Source: Halomonas sp. QHL1 (GTDB taxonomy: Bacteria; Pseudomonadota; Gammaproteobacteria; Pseudomonadales; Halomonadaceae). Taken from it: 64,000 nt of DNA. The notes beneath the pieces were generated by a model. That model was not told the DNA's origin and ran no database searches. It worked only from the letters and a program-made list of their open reading frames with translations. Shown in pieces: positions 46,298 through 55,355 of the stretch. The stretch lies in assembly GCF_001882345.1 (NCBI RefSeq), contig NZ_MINL01000001.1:3915852-3979851 (forward strand). The letters run 5' to 3'. A program made the position numbers and the translations under genes. Position 1 is the stretch's first letter. Every line of letters begins with the position of its first letter.

Positions 46298-47333
46298 CAT
46301 TTTTACAGGTTTGTCGCGCCGGTGAGCGACGCAGCATGCGATAGCTATAAAGCACAAACAGCGGGGCGCCTGCCGCCAAATAAAGATGATAGCTGACCAA
46401 TCGCCACACCAATACCGCTGCTGCGGCCTGCTCACGCTCCATTAACGGCAGTAACAGGCTACCCACACCCACCTCAGCGGCACCCGCGCCGCCAGGCAGA
46501 AAGCTAAGCTGACTCGCTGCCATTGCCAGCATTTGAGTCAAGAAGGTCCACATCCAGTCCGCATGACCGCCTACTCCCAGTACCGCCAAATAGAGCAAGC
46601 TGTAGCGCATCAGCCAATGAGCGGTGGTCAGCAGCATCATCGCGATTAGCGTAGCGCGCGGCAGCTCGAGCGTCACCTTAAGCGCATGCCGACAGCGTAA
46701 AAGGCGCCGTGCAAGCCAGCGCCGCCGATACTGGCTGGGCCATGGCGTGTTCACACTGGTTGAGCGCAATAGGCCGGGTAAATAGTGCATTACCACAATC
46801 ACCACTGTTGCCATCAAGGCTAAACCGACCAGCGCCCATTGCACCAACGATTGATGTGGCCACTGGGTATCGATGAGCAGCGAAAAAAGCACCAGGCCGC
46901 TCAGCATGGCCAGAAAGAACAGTAGGTCACAGCCTTGATCGATCAGAAACACCGCAGCCCCTTTGGCGGGCGGAAAGCCGCGCTGGGCAAGCAGCATCAG
47001 TAGGGTGACTGGGCCACCGCTGCCGCCTGGGGTGGCGCACAGCGCAAACTTGGACGCCAGCTCAATGCCGAGTGCGCCGCGCTGGCCAAGTCTGCCTGCC
47101 CGGCCACCCAGCATCAGGCGCATCCTCATCGCATTAAGGTTCCAGCATAGAAATGCTAGCAGAAGCATTAATAGCAACAGTTCGAGTGGAAAGTGCCTTA
47201 CCCGCTGTAACGCCTCGGCCCCACCCAGCCAGGCGGTGAGCACCAGCGGCGCAATGAGAGCCAAGGCAATCATCACGCCGTGGATAGGGCGCCACCTGAG
47301 TAGCTGACGACTAGTGCTGTTGGTGGAGTGCAT
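46293..47333 (-). CDS. UPF0104/LPG-synthase-TM-like membrane protein
   Basis: Polytopic inner-membrane protein of 346 residues with about eight helices, related to the membrane (flippase) domain of lysylphosphatidylglycerol synthases and YbhN-like proteins. The family motif is seen in LCATPGGSGGPVTLLML and SFLPGGAGAAEVGVGSLL. The start is taken as MHSTNSTSRQLLRW at 47333, overlapping the end of the upstream glycosyltransferase gene by 23 bases; a longer frame reaching 47498 would lie mostly inside that gene. It has no catalytic aminoacyl-transfer domain. With the glycosyltransferase it may make and translocate a glycolipid. Confidence 0.78.
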   Translation of the reverse strand: MHSTNSTSRQLLRWRPIHGVMIALALIAPLVLTAWLGGAEALQRVRHFPLELLLLMLLLAFLCWNLNAMRMRLMLGGRAGRLGQRGALGIELASKFALCATPGGSGGPVTLLMLLAQRGFPPAKGAAVFLIDQGCDLLFFLAMLSGLVLFSLLIDTQWPHQSLVQWALVGLALMATVVIVVMHYLPGLLRSTSVNTPWPSQYRRRWLARRLLRCRHALKVTLELPRATLIAMMLLTTAHWLMRYSLLYLAVLGVGGHADWMWTFLTQMLAMAASQLSFLPGGAGAAEVGVGSLLLPLMEREQAAAAVLVWRLVSYHLYLAAGAPLFVLYSYRMLRRSPARQTCKNE

Positions 47334-48447
47334 ACGGTTGGCTGCCGTGACAAAGGTATTGATAGTGCTCAAGCAGTGAATGCATAACGCCATCCCAGTT
47401 GAAATGGCGCTCCACATGGCGGCGCGCATAGCGCCCACTCGCGGCGACATCATTACTGAACAGCGCCACACACGCCTCAGACATGGCAATGGCGTCATGC
47501 GGTTTGCATAAAATACCCGCCCCCAACGGTACGTTTTCTGCCAGTGCCCCAGCGCGAGCGGCTATCACTGGGATACCGCTGGCCATGGCTTCCTGGGCAA
47601 TTAAGCCGAAGGTTTCACGGGTGCCTGCGTGCAGCAGGGCATCGCTACTGGCGAGTGCCTTGGCTACCTCGTGGGCACCGCAACAGCGATCCACAATGGT
47701 GACATTGCTGGGCACGTGATGCGGCATGCCGGGGCCCATCAGCAGTAAATGGTAATCGCTGCCTAACTGGCGCATCGTTGAAAGCAGCACATCAATATTT
47801 TTTTCGCGGGAGTTACGTCCCACAAAGATCAGCAGCTTTTTATCGCTGGGTATGCCCATGGTATGTCGGAAAGTCGGGTCATGCTGCTGGGGGTTAAATT
47901 GCGCTAAATCGACACCCAGTGGCTGAACGCGAACGTTATCGACGCCCCAATCCCGTAGCCGGTTAGCCATGGCGTTGCAGGGTGCCAGCACGCTATCAAA
48001 CTGGCTATAAAGCTCCGTGACATAGCGGGTTAAGCGTCTCTCAACGTAGCGTCCAAAACGATCGCCCATCAAACGTGGGAGGTCGGAGTGATAAAAGCCG
48101 ACCACCGGCACGCCGAGCCGCTGACCTGCTGCGAGTGCGGCCCATGCCGTTACGTACGGGTCGCCAGCTTCAATAAGGTCAGGCTTTAGATCAATTAGAG
48201 TATCGCGCCAGGGTGATCCGCGCAGCGGAAAACGATAACCCTGACCCAAGGGCAGGTGTAGCGCCGGTAAGGTGTGGTGGTCGCCCAAGCTATCGCGCTC
48301 CGGTCCCGGCACCAGCAGGCTGGTACGTAGCTGGGGAATGCGCGAAAAAACGCGATGCTTGGCCTGTAAATAGGTGCGCACACCGCCGCTGGCGGGGGCA
48401 TGAAACATCGTCACATCGGCAATGTGCAAGCTAACCTCCAACCCCAA
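47311..48447 (-). CDS. Glycosyltransferase, GT4 (group 1) family
   Basis: GT-B fold enzyme of 378 residues. The N-terminal acceptor domain reads HIADVTMFHAPASGGVRTYL and YHSDLPRLM. The C-terminal donor-binding domain has LLIFVGRNSREKNID and the E-x7-E motif in GTRETFGLIAQEAMASGIPVIA. The sugar and acceptor are unknown; similar enzymes mannosylate or glucosylate lipids. It is translationally linked to the downstream membrane protein gene, suggesting a joint role in envelope glycolipid synthesis. Confidence 0.88.
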   Translation of the reverse strand: MGLEVSLHIADVTMFHAPASGGVRTYLQAKHRVFSRIPQLRTSLLVPGPERDSLGDHHTLPALHLPLGQGYRFPLRGSPWRDTLIDLKPDLIEAGDPYVTAWAALAAGQRLGVPVVGFYHSDLPRLMGDRFGRYVERRLTRYVTELYSQFDSVLAPCNAMANRLRDWGVDNVRVQPLGVDLAQFNPQQHDPTFRHTMGIPSDKKLLIFVGRNSREKNIDVLLSTMRQLGSDYHLLLMGPGMPHHVPSNVTIVDRCCGAHEVAKALASSDALLHAGTRETFGLIAQEAMASGIPVIAARAGALAENVPLGAGILCKPHDAIAMSEACVALFSNDVAASGRYARRHVERHFNWDGVMHSLLEHYQYLCHGSQPYALHQQH

Positions 48448-48605
48448 AAAGTGTCATCGTTTCACCATAAAGGAGAAATAAGTCAGTTCAGCGACAGTTG
48501 AACCGAGGCTGTTATTTAAGGCTAAGCCCCTTTCACTCAGTCTTTCATTACACCTATTCCATCTGGCGATTTGGGCTCTATGAGTCGTTTTCTTTTGTTT
48601 ATTTG

Positions 48606-48652
48606 TTGACTCTTGGCCTAGCTGGACTAATATACCATCCATATGGATGGTA
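48606..48652 (+). promoter_or_regulatory. Promoter and 20-bp palindromic operator of the RHH regulator gene
   Basis: TTGACT (48606-48611), a 16-base spacer and TAATAT (48628-48633). The perfect palindrome TACCATCCAT-ATGGATGGTA (48633-48652) covers the end of the -10 and the start site. Further ATGGAT half sites follow at about 48653 and 48674. This is the expected layout for autorepression by a ribbon-helix-helix protein. No gene is present in 48448-48745. Confidence 0.75.
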
Positions 48653-48745
48653 AATGGATTCCAAATAGATGTCTTATGGATGTTGGTTGATATTTTATGC
48701 CTCATCAAAAGATGTCTGGTTACTAAGCACAATGAGGAGTGACAC

Positions 48746-49162
48746 ATGAGCGTGCACGAACTACGCCGCAAGAGCGGCGACTCCAGCGAGAAAATCACTA
48801 TCAATCTGGGGGTCGTTGACCTGGGGCAAATCGACCTGCTGGTTCAGGAAGGGTTCTACTCCAACCGAACCGATCTGATACGCACCGCCATCCGTAACCA
48901 GTTGTTGACCCATGCCGAGGTTGTTAAGGAAACCGTGACCCGTAAGGCGTTTGTGTTGGGTCTTGAGCATTACAGCCGTGCGGATCTAGAGGCCCTGCAG
49001 TTTGCCGGGGAAAAGTTACAGATTCAGGTGCTGGGCATGGCCAGCATAGCTGACGACGTCACACCTGAGCTTGCTCTTGCCACTATCGAATCGGTGGTCG
49101 TATTGGGGGCACTTAATGCCAGCAAAGCGGTCAAGGCCGCTCTGGCGGATCGAATCCACTGA
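48746..49162 (+). CDS. CopG-type ribbon-helix-helix transcriptional regulator
   Basis: A 138-residue protein. The N-terminal part (about 15-55: KITINLGVVDLGQIDLLV, then SNRTDLIRTAIRNQLL) is a ribbon-helix-helix DNA-binding domain in which the first strand contacts the major groove. The C-terminal half (about 75-135) is a separate domain with repeated Leu/Ala. It is 38 bases upstream of the PHB-depolymerase-like esterase gene and follows a 20-bp palindrome, so it probably controls both genes. Confidence 0.85.
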   Translation: MSVHELRRKSGDSSEKITINLGVVDLGQIDLLVQEGFYSNRTDLIRTAIRNQLLTHAEVVKETVTRKAFVLGLEHYSRADLEALQFAGEKLQIQVLGMASIADDVTPELALATIESVVVLGALNASKAVKAALADRIH

Positions 49163-49200
49163 AACTCTCACCACTGAATTACTAAATAGGGACATTGATC

Positions 49201-50418
49201 ATGATTGACGCCACTATGTCGAAACGAATGGAAGAAGCAACGCGACTCACCCGTGCAGGGAAACTCCACGAGGCCATGGCCCTCCTCCAGGGCGGCGAGC
49301 CCGAAGCTGGACATGAGGCAACACCGGATAACGCTTACCGAGGTGGCAATACCTTCGACGGAACCTGGCAGGTAATCGATAAAGAAGACACGGTGACGGA
49401 GCCAGAGCCAGAGCCTGCTAAGTCGCCAACGGGAGCATTCACGCCCAACGATATTAAGGTGCCTTCTGCATGGCGCGACAAGTGGATGAAGTTTCGCGGT
49501 GGAATGGCGCAACCAGAGCAAGCACCGAGTGCCAGTGAGGAACCACAGCCCGGGGCGTTCACTACCGGTCGGTTTACCAACCATGTGGGCGCGCGTGATT
49601 ACAAACTGTATATCCCCAGCGGCTATACCGGTCAGGCGCTGCCGCTGGTGGTGATGCTGCATGGCTGCACGCAGAACCCCGATGACTTCGCTGCCGGAAC
49701 CGAGATGAACCGGTTGGCCGAAGAGCAGCAGTGTTGTGTGCTTTATCCGGCCCAGCCGATGACCGCCAACCACTCTAAGTGCTGGAACTGGTTCAAGGCC
49801 GAAGACCAGCAGCGCGAGGGCGGCGAGCCGGCGATTATTGCGGACATGACTCGCCAGATCATTGATACCCATGGCCTTGATGGGTCCCGGGTCTATGTTG
49901 CAGGCCTTTCGGCAGGCGCCGCCATGGCAACTACTCTGGCGATGACCTACCCGGATCTGTTTGCGGCGGTGGGCGTGCACTCCGGGTTGCCCCACGGCGT
50001 GGCCCAGAGTCTTCCCGATGCTCTGGGGGCAATGCAGGGAGGCACAGGGCCGCTCGGTGGCGGTAACCAAGCAAAAGGAGCCGGATGGGCGTCGGATGTG
50101 CCAGCGATTATCTTTCATGGCGATCGCGACACGACGGTACACCCCAGCAATGCGGAACGCGTAGCCGCCCAGTACAGCACGTCGCGTCAAGCAGGGCCGA
50201 CAGTGGAGAAGGGGAAGGTAGCCAATGGCCACGGCTATACCTGTACCACACACCATAATGCGAAAGGTGAAACCCACCTTGAGCAGTGGCAGGTACACGG
50301 GGCGGGGCACGCTTGGTCGGGCGGCAGCACCAAAGGTAGCTATACCGATCCGAAAGGCCCCGGTGCCACCAAGGAAATGCTGCGTTTCTTCTTACAGCAT
50401 CAGCAGGCGCAAGCATGA
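49201..50418 (+). CDS. PHB depolymerase-family esterase
   Basis: Serine esterase of the LpqC/PHB depolymerase family, 405 residues. The oxyanion strand is VVMLHGCTQNPDDFAAGT, the nucleophile Ser lies in GLSAGAAMA near residue 238, the acid in FHGDRDTTVHPSN and the His near GAGHAWSGG. About 115 N-terminal residues are low-complexity and lack a signal peptide, which suggests an intracellular enzyme possibly bound to polyhydroxyalkanoate granules. ATG 49201 with AGGGA upstream is preferred to TTG 49195. It probably acts on stored PHB or short-chain esters; the exact substrate is unproven. Confidence 0.85.
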   Translation: MIDATMSKRMEEATRLTRAGKLHEAMALLQGGEPEAGHEATPDNAYRGGNTFDGTWQVIDKEDTVTEPEPEPAKSPTGAFTPNDIKVPSAWRDKWMKFRGGMAQPEQAPSASEEPQPGAFTTGRFTNHVGARDYKLYIPSGYTGQALPLVVMLHGCTQNPDDFAAGTEMNRLAEEQQCCVLYPAQPMTANHSKCWNWFKAEDQQREGGEPAIIADMTRQIIDTHGLDGSRVYVAGLSAGAAMATTLAMTYPDLFAAVGVHSGLPHGVAQSLPDALGAMQGGTGPLGGGNQAKGAGWASDVPAIIFHGDRDTTVHPSNAERVAAQYSTSRQAGPTVEKGKVANGHGYTCTTHHNAKGETHLEQWQVHGAGHAWSGGSTKGSYTDPKGPGATKEMLRFFLQHQQAQA

Positions 50419-50531
50419 GCAGAAGCTATGTTCGCCTATAAGTAAGTTCTATGTGGTATGGCAGTCGTCGTAGAAATTAGCACGATCTAATTAGATATAA
50501 ACATTAGTAATAAATTGTATATGTATAGAAC

Positions 50532-50558
50532 TAAAGTTTATGTTCTTTATGCCGAAAA
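50532..50558 (+). promoter_or_regulatory. Sigma-28 (FliA) promoter of the chemoreceptor gene
   Basis: TAAA, exactly 15 bases, then GCCGAAAA, matching the flagellar consensus TAAA-N15-GCCGATAA at 11 of 12 positions. It lies 32 bases before the chemoreceptor start, showing co-regulation with flagellar genes. Confidence 0.8.
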
Positions 50559-50589
50559 CTATACCTCTCTTACTTATTAGGAAGTTTCC

Positions 50590-52215
50590 ATGCTTTTACG
50601 ATTCAAGATCGGTACACGGCTCGCACTGGCTTTTGGCTTGGTCTCGCTATTTCTTTTGGGCACTTTAATAGCGGGAGTTATGGGAATCACCTTTACCAAA
50701 GATACTGCCCAAAAAACCCTGGAAACGGACGTAGCTCTAGCAAGCAATGCCGCTGAAATCCAGCGTCTGGCATTACAGGCTCGGCGCTTTGAAAAAGATA
50801 TCTTTATCAATATCGATAGTCGTGATCGGGTAGAGGCTTACCAGCAAAGTTGGGTGGCGACCATCGGAGAAATACAGGCCGCCTTCCAGGCAGGTGGCCA
50901 AATTGCCGATAAAGATAGCCTCGATGCTTTGTACCAACAGGCAGGCAGCGCCCTCCAGGGGTATGAAGAGGGGTTTATGACAGTTTATCGTCAAATTGAA
51001 CTAGGCCGTATTACCGAAACCTCTCAAGCCAATCTGGCTTTCGGTGAGCATAAAGAGAGTATCTACCAGCTTGAGGAGTTGGCTGATGAAATTAGCCTAG
51101 TGGCTGAGGCAGGAGTCAAGACGGCTAATGAGGCGATAAATGCCGAGTATCGTTTGGCTATTTGGCAGCTTTGTATTTTTGCGGGGGTGGCGTTGTTGAT
51201 GGCGCTGGCGCTGGCAATTGCTATTACGCGTAGCATTGTATTGCCTTTGCAGAGAGCGGTTGAGGTTGCTAAGCGCGTTGCGGAAGGTGATTTGCGACAC
51301 GATATCGTAACCACAGGACGTGATGAAACGGCTCAGTTATTAACCTCCATGGCCGAAATGAGTAAAGAGCTCACTACCCTTGTCGCATCACTACGTGACT
51401 CTAGCGAGAATGTCTTGAATGGATCTAATGAGATTGCCCAAGGTGGGCAGGAGCTCGCCGCTCGTACTGAGCAGCAAGCAGCTGCCTTGCAGGAAACTGC
51501 TTCAAGTATGGAGGAAATGACGGCAACGGTTCGCCAGAATAGTGATTCGACCAAAGAGGCTGATACGCTGGCCCACAATGCTTCGCAACAGATGCAAAGT
51601 GGTGGTGAAGAAGTAGCCCGTAGCGTGGAATTAATGCGCGAAGTGACAGCGGCATCGCTTAGCATGGATAAGATCGTTGAAGCCATCGATTCCATTGCAT
51701 TTCAAACAAACATCCTGGCTTTAAATGCCTCCGTTGAAGCGGCGCGTGCTGGTGATAAAGGCCGTGGGTTTGCGGTGGTGGCAACAGAAGTTCGTGCGTT
51801 AGCAAGCCGCAGTGCCGCTTCAGCAGGTGAAATACGCAGCATGCTCGATGATACGCGTAGCAAAATAAAGCTATGTTCTGACCAAGCGGAGCGAGGAGCT
51901 GCGACCATTGGTGAGACGGAAGCGGTGATCCAGCGCCTAGCTATGTTGATGGTCGAGGTATCCTCTGCTACTCGGGAGCAAAGTAGTGGCATTGAGCAGA
52001 TCAATACTGCTATTACTGAAATGGATTCTACTACACAGCAAAACAGCACACTGGTTCAGCAATCGACTAATGCAGCATTTTCCCTGGAAGATCAGGCTGG
52101 TCGTCTTCGCGAGCTGGTAGCTGCCTTTCAAATAGATGAAGCAGTTGTGCAAAAGGCATCAGAGTATAAACCGGCAATGGCCTTACCCTCGGCTGCAAGA
52201 CAAGCAGAGTTTTAA
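50590..52215 (+). CDS. Methyl-accepting chemotaxis protein
   Basis: Transmembrane chemoreceptor of 541 residues. Membrane helices lie at about 13-35 and 190-212 and flank a periplasmic four-helix ligand domain. Then come a HAMP domain (about 213-265, SIVLPLQRAVEVAKRVAEGD) and the signalling coiled coil with the hairpin tip IDSIAFQTNILALNASVEAARAG. There is no C-terminal NWETF-type CheR/CheB tether; it ends in AARQAEF. A sigma-28 promoter drives it. The ligand is unknown. Confidence 0.94.
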   Translation: MLLRFKIGTRLALAFGLVSLFLLGTLIAGVMGITFTKDTAQKTLETDVALASNAAEIQRLALQARRFEKDIFINIDSRDRVEAYQQSWVATIGEIQAAFQAGGQIADKDSLDALYQQAGSALQGYEEGFMTVYRQIELGRITETSQANLAFGEHKESIYQLEELADEISLVAEAGVKTANEAINAEYRLAIWQLCIFAGVALLMALALAIAITRSIVLPLQRAVEVAKRVAEGDLRHDIVTTGRDETAQLLTSMAEMSKELTTLVASLRDSSENVLNGSNEIAQGGQELAARTEQQAAALQETASSMEEMTATVRQNSDSTKEADTLAHNASQQMQSGGEEVARSVELMREVTAASLSMDKIVEAIDSIAFQTNILALNASVEAARAGDKGRGFAVVATEVRALASRSAASAGEIRSMLDDTRSKIKLCSDQAERGAATIGETEAVIQRLAMLMVEVSSATREQSSGIEQINTAITEMDSTTQQNSTLVQQSTNAAFSLEDQAGRLRELVAAFQIDEAVVQKASEYKPAMALPSAARQAEF

Positions 52216-52288
52216 ATCAGAAGCTATGCATTTACTTTGATGTGGACGATAGGGCTGACCAAATAACGGCCCGAACTATAGAAACAAC

Positions 52289-52310
52289 AACGGCGCCCTA
52301 GGGCGCCGTT
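52289..52310. terminator. Hairpin between convergent chemoreceptor and rnb genes
   Basis: A perfect 10-bp stem AACGGCGCCC / GGGCGCCGTT with a 2-base loop lies between the convergent stops. T tracts are weak on both sides. Confidence 0.65.
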
Positions 52311-52339
52311 ATCGGTTATTGCGATTTAACACGTGCGGT

Positions 52340-54280
52340 TTATGCAGCGGGTTTAGCTACCAGCGAGCGAGTCTCTTCGCGGGCTTCGGTGAGCACCACG
52401 CGAAGCGGATCGCCAAGCTTGTAACGCTCTTCGCCTTCGATCTGGATACGCCCCTCTTTATCGTCAATGACCACTTTGCTGCGATCACTGTGCATCAAGG
52501 GTGCCGGCACAAACGCCGTCGCGCCATTTTCCAGCAGGCGAACGCGCATACCGCCACGGTTGATGGCCATGATTTCGGCCTCAAAGGTGTCCTGGTTTTG
52601 CGCGGCGGGCGTCAGGTAGCGCACGTAGAGCCAATCTTTCACGTCGCGCTCGGCCATACGGTTCAGGCGGCGGCGTTCCGTCAGCTGCTCGGTGAGCTGC
52701 TGGGTAGCCTCGGCGGGCGCATGTTCGCCTTTCAGCACGCGCTTGATGAGGCGGTGGTTGACCATATCGCCATACTTACGAATCGGCGAGGTCCAGGTCG
52801 CGTAGGCAGCCAAGCCTAAACCGAAGTGCGGGCCGGGCTGCGCGGACATCATGGTGAAGCCCTGGAAACGGCGCAGGCGCGCATCCAGCCAGGCATCATC
52901 GCGGCTTTCCAGCGCACGCTTCAGCTCGGTGTAGCGGGCCAGTTCAGTTAGCGCTTCGCGCTCAACCATGATCTCCTGACCTGCCAGGAATTCCTGGGCA
53001 GCTTCGGCTTTCTCGGGTTCGAAGGCGCGGTGCACGTTAAAGATGCCGTGACCGATATGCTTGGCCAGGAAGTCCGCGCAGCAGGCGTTGGCCACAATCA
53101 TCGACTCTTCGATCATGCGGTTGGCAATGCGGCGCTCTTCGGTGCGCACGGCCAATACGTTGCCAGCGGGATCGAGATCAAACACATAGTCGGGGCGGTC
53201 TTTAAACACCAGCGCGTGTTCGTTACGCCAAGCGGTACGCGCCTCGGTCAAATCACGTAGCGCGGTGAGCTGCTCGGCGATCTCATCTGCGGGTGCCCAG
53301 TCGCCTTTATCTTCGATCCAGTCGGAGACGTTGTCATAGGCAAGCTTGGCGTGGGATTTTACGTTGGCTGCAAAAAAGCGGTAATCGCCCATGCTGCCGT
53401 CGGCGTTGATATCCAGTGTACAGGCCAGCGCGGGGCGATCCTTGCCTTCCCACAACGAGCAGAGATCATCCGCTAGCTGCTCGGGCAGCATGGTGACGTT
53501 CTGGCCGGGCAGGTAAACGGTAAAGGCGCGAGTGCGGGCTTCTAAATCAGCCGCATGGCCCTCTTCCACATAAGCGGTGGGGTCGGCAATCGCGACACTC
53601 AACTGCCAGCCGCCTTCCGCGCGAGTAGCGACGTGCAGCGCATCGTCCATATCGCGGGTCTTCTCACCATCAATGGTGAAGAAGGGCGTGGACGTTAAGT
53701 CTTCGCGAGTCAGGCCTTCGTCCATCAGCGGCCAGTCGGTGCCTGCATCGGGGCACTCTTGCTCCAGCGCATGGCGGGCAAGTGTGACGCGCCATGGCAC
53801 TGCCGGATCCTCGCTTTTAGCGACCAGCTCATCAATCTGGGCAAAGAAAGCACGGTCATCGGCTTTTAGCGGATGGCGTACCAAGCGGGCAACAACCCAA
53901 TCGCCGTCAGCAATGGTGTCTTCATCAAGGCTGTTCTTAATCCGCGCCTTGATAACGTTTTTAATCGACGGATGGTCGGGGACGACGGACAGGCGGCCTT
54001 CGCGCTTCTGCACGCGAGAAACAAACCGATCCAGCCCAGCTTCAATCAGCTTTTCAGGCTCAACGGATTTTTTGTCACCGTTCTCGTGGATAACCGCTTC
54101 CACACGGTCACCGTGAAGCACTTGCTTCATGGCGGGCGGCGGCACGAAATAGGATTCACCGTCGTCGGTTTCGAGAAATCCGAAACCTTTGTCGGTAGCT
54201 TTGATCACCCCTTCAGCACGGGGGGTGGTTTGACGAATCTGTTGCTTGAGCTGGGCAAGCATGGAGTTATTCTGAAGCAT
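52340..54280 (-). CDS. rnb: Exoribonuclease II
   Basis: Processive 3'-5' exoribonuclease of the RNB family. Its 646 residues match E. coli RNase II (644). The N-terminus MLQNNSMLAQLKQQIRQT and TPRAEGVIKATDKGFGFLE align by eye with the E. coli protein. Two cold-shock domains, the RNB catalytic domain with the metal-binding Asp cluster (TIDGEKTRDMDDALHV) and a C-terminal S1 domain (about 560-635) are present. The length and N-terminus favour RNase II over the larger RNase R. Confidence 0.93.
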   Translation of the reverse strand: MLQNNSMLAQLKQQIRQTTPRAEGVIKATDKGFGFLETDDGESYFVPPPAMKQVLHGDRVEAVIHENGDKKSVEPEKLIEAGLDRFVSRVQKREGRLSVVPDHPSIKNVIKARIKNSLDEDTIADGDWVVARLVRHPLKADDRAFFAQIDELVAKSEDPAVPWRVTLARHALEQECPDAGTDWPLMDEGLTREDLTSTPFFTIDGEKTRDMDDALHVATRAEGGWQLSVAIADPTAYVEEGHAADLEARTRAFTVYLPGQNVTMLPEQLADDLCSLWEGKDRPALACTLDINADGSMGDYRFFAANVKSHAKLAYDNVSDWIEDKGDWAPADEIAEQLTALRDLTEARTAWRNEHALVFKDRPDYVFDLDPAGNVLAVRTEERRIANRMIEESMIVANACCADFLAKHIGHGIFNVHRAFEPEKAEAAQEFLAGQEIMVEREALTELARYTELKRALESRDDAWLDARLRRFQGFTMMSAQPGPHFGLGLAAYATWTSPIRKYGDMVNHRLIKRVLKGEHAPAEATQQLTEQLTERRRLNRMAERDVKDWLYVRYLTPAAQNQDTFEAEIMAINRGGMRVRLLENGATAFVPAPLMHSDRSKVVIDDKEGRIQIEGEERYKLGDPLRVVLTEAREETRSLVAKPAA

Positions 54281-54441
54281 GAGCTCAATCAGTTGGCGAG
54301 AGTTAGGGTGCCACTATACGGATTCCCGCAGGCTGCGCCAATTGTCGCCATGCGAAGTTAGCCCTGGTGACGGCGCGTCAAAGGCTTACATGCGTTCAAG
54401 GGAATCGGTTAAGCTAAATGCCCATACTCATGGAGCGCGTT

Positions 54442-55239
54442 ATGACACCTCGCCTGATTGTTTCTGACCTGGATGGAACCCTATTAGGAAGCGTCCACAC
54501 CCTGCACGAGTGCACCGTAGAGGTGCTAAGAGCATTAGTGAAGCAAGGTCATCATGTCGCGCTCGCCTCGGGTCGCCACTACCACGATATGAAGGTGTTT
54601 CGTGATCAGTTGGACATTCCCGCGCACTTGATCAGCACCAACGGCGCCTATGTTCATGACCCCGAAGATACCTTGCTGGCGGCTAATCACCTTGCGCCTG
54701 AACATGCTAAAACGCTGATCGACCTGTCGCGCCCACCCCAGGTGAGGCTAAATCTCTATCGAGAGAGCGGCTGGCATATAGATGCAGAGGCTCCGCATTT
54801 ATTATCCCTGCATGCCTCCACAGGGTTTGGGTATGAAGTCGTGCCGCCCGCGCAAATGGACACTAGCGGCGTGGGCAAAGTGCTCTATCTAGGCGACCCA
54901 AATGCGCTAAAACAGCTAGAAGTCCAGGCTCAAGAGGCCCACGGCGACAACCTGCATATTACTTACTCCACGATTGATTCTTTGGAAATCATGGCCGGTG
55001 GGGTCAACAAGGGGGTGGCGCTGTCATCACTGCTTGAACGGCTGGGCTTAACGCCCGCAGATTGCCTAGCGTTTGGCGATAATCTTAACGATACCGAAAT
55101 GCTCGATTTAGCCGGGGAGGCCCAGGTAATGACCAACGCCCACCCTGATCTATTCAACCGTATAAAGGGCGCCGAACGCATTGGCCACCATGGTGAGGCT
55201 GCCGTTGCCGTATGGCTGAAAAAGCGCTTTGGGCTTTAA
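54442..55239 (+). CDS. HAD-superfamily Cof-type phosphatase
   Basis: Type IIB HAD phosphatase of 265 residues. Motif I is VSDLDGTLLG, motif II the Ser/Thr in ALASGRHYHDMK, the lysine motif is NKGVALSSLLERLG, and motif IV is AFGDNLNDTEML. ATG 54442 follows GGAG with good spacing; ATGs at 54418 and 54430 are less likely. Related E. coli proteins (YbhA, Cof, YidA) dephosphorylate pyridoxal phosphate or sugar phosphates; the substrate here is unknown. Confidence 0.9.
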   Translation: MTPRLIVSDLDGTLLGSVHTLHECTVEVLRALVKQGHHVALASGRHYHDMKVFRDQLDIPAHLISTNGAYVHDPEDTLLAANHLAPEHAKTLIDLSRPPQVRLNLYRESGWHIDAEAPHLLSLHASTGFGYEVVPPAQMDTSGVGKVLYLGDPNALKQLEVQAQEAHGDNLHITYSTIDSLEIMAGGVNKGVALSSLLERLGLTPADCLAFGDNLNDTEMLDLAGEAQVMTNAHPDLFNRIKGAERIGHHGEAAVAVWLKKRFGL

Positions 55240-55355
55240 GCGCCAATGAACACACGGCTAATGCAACCTTGGTCGTAGCGCTATTGCTACTGCCTAGCCC
55301 CTCGACCATCATCAAGGCCCAATAACGACAATAGCGTAGGGCTGAACCCGCTGCG

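Noticed and set aside
47334..47498. N-terminal extension of the UPF0104-like protein
   Set aside because: It lies almost entirely within the 3' end of the glycosyltransferase gene in another frame.
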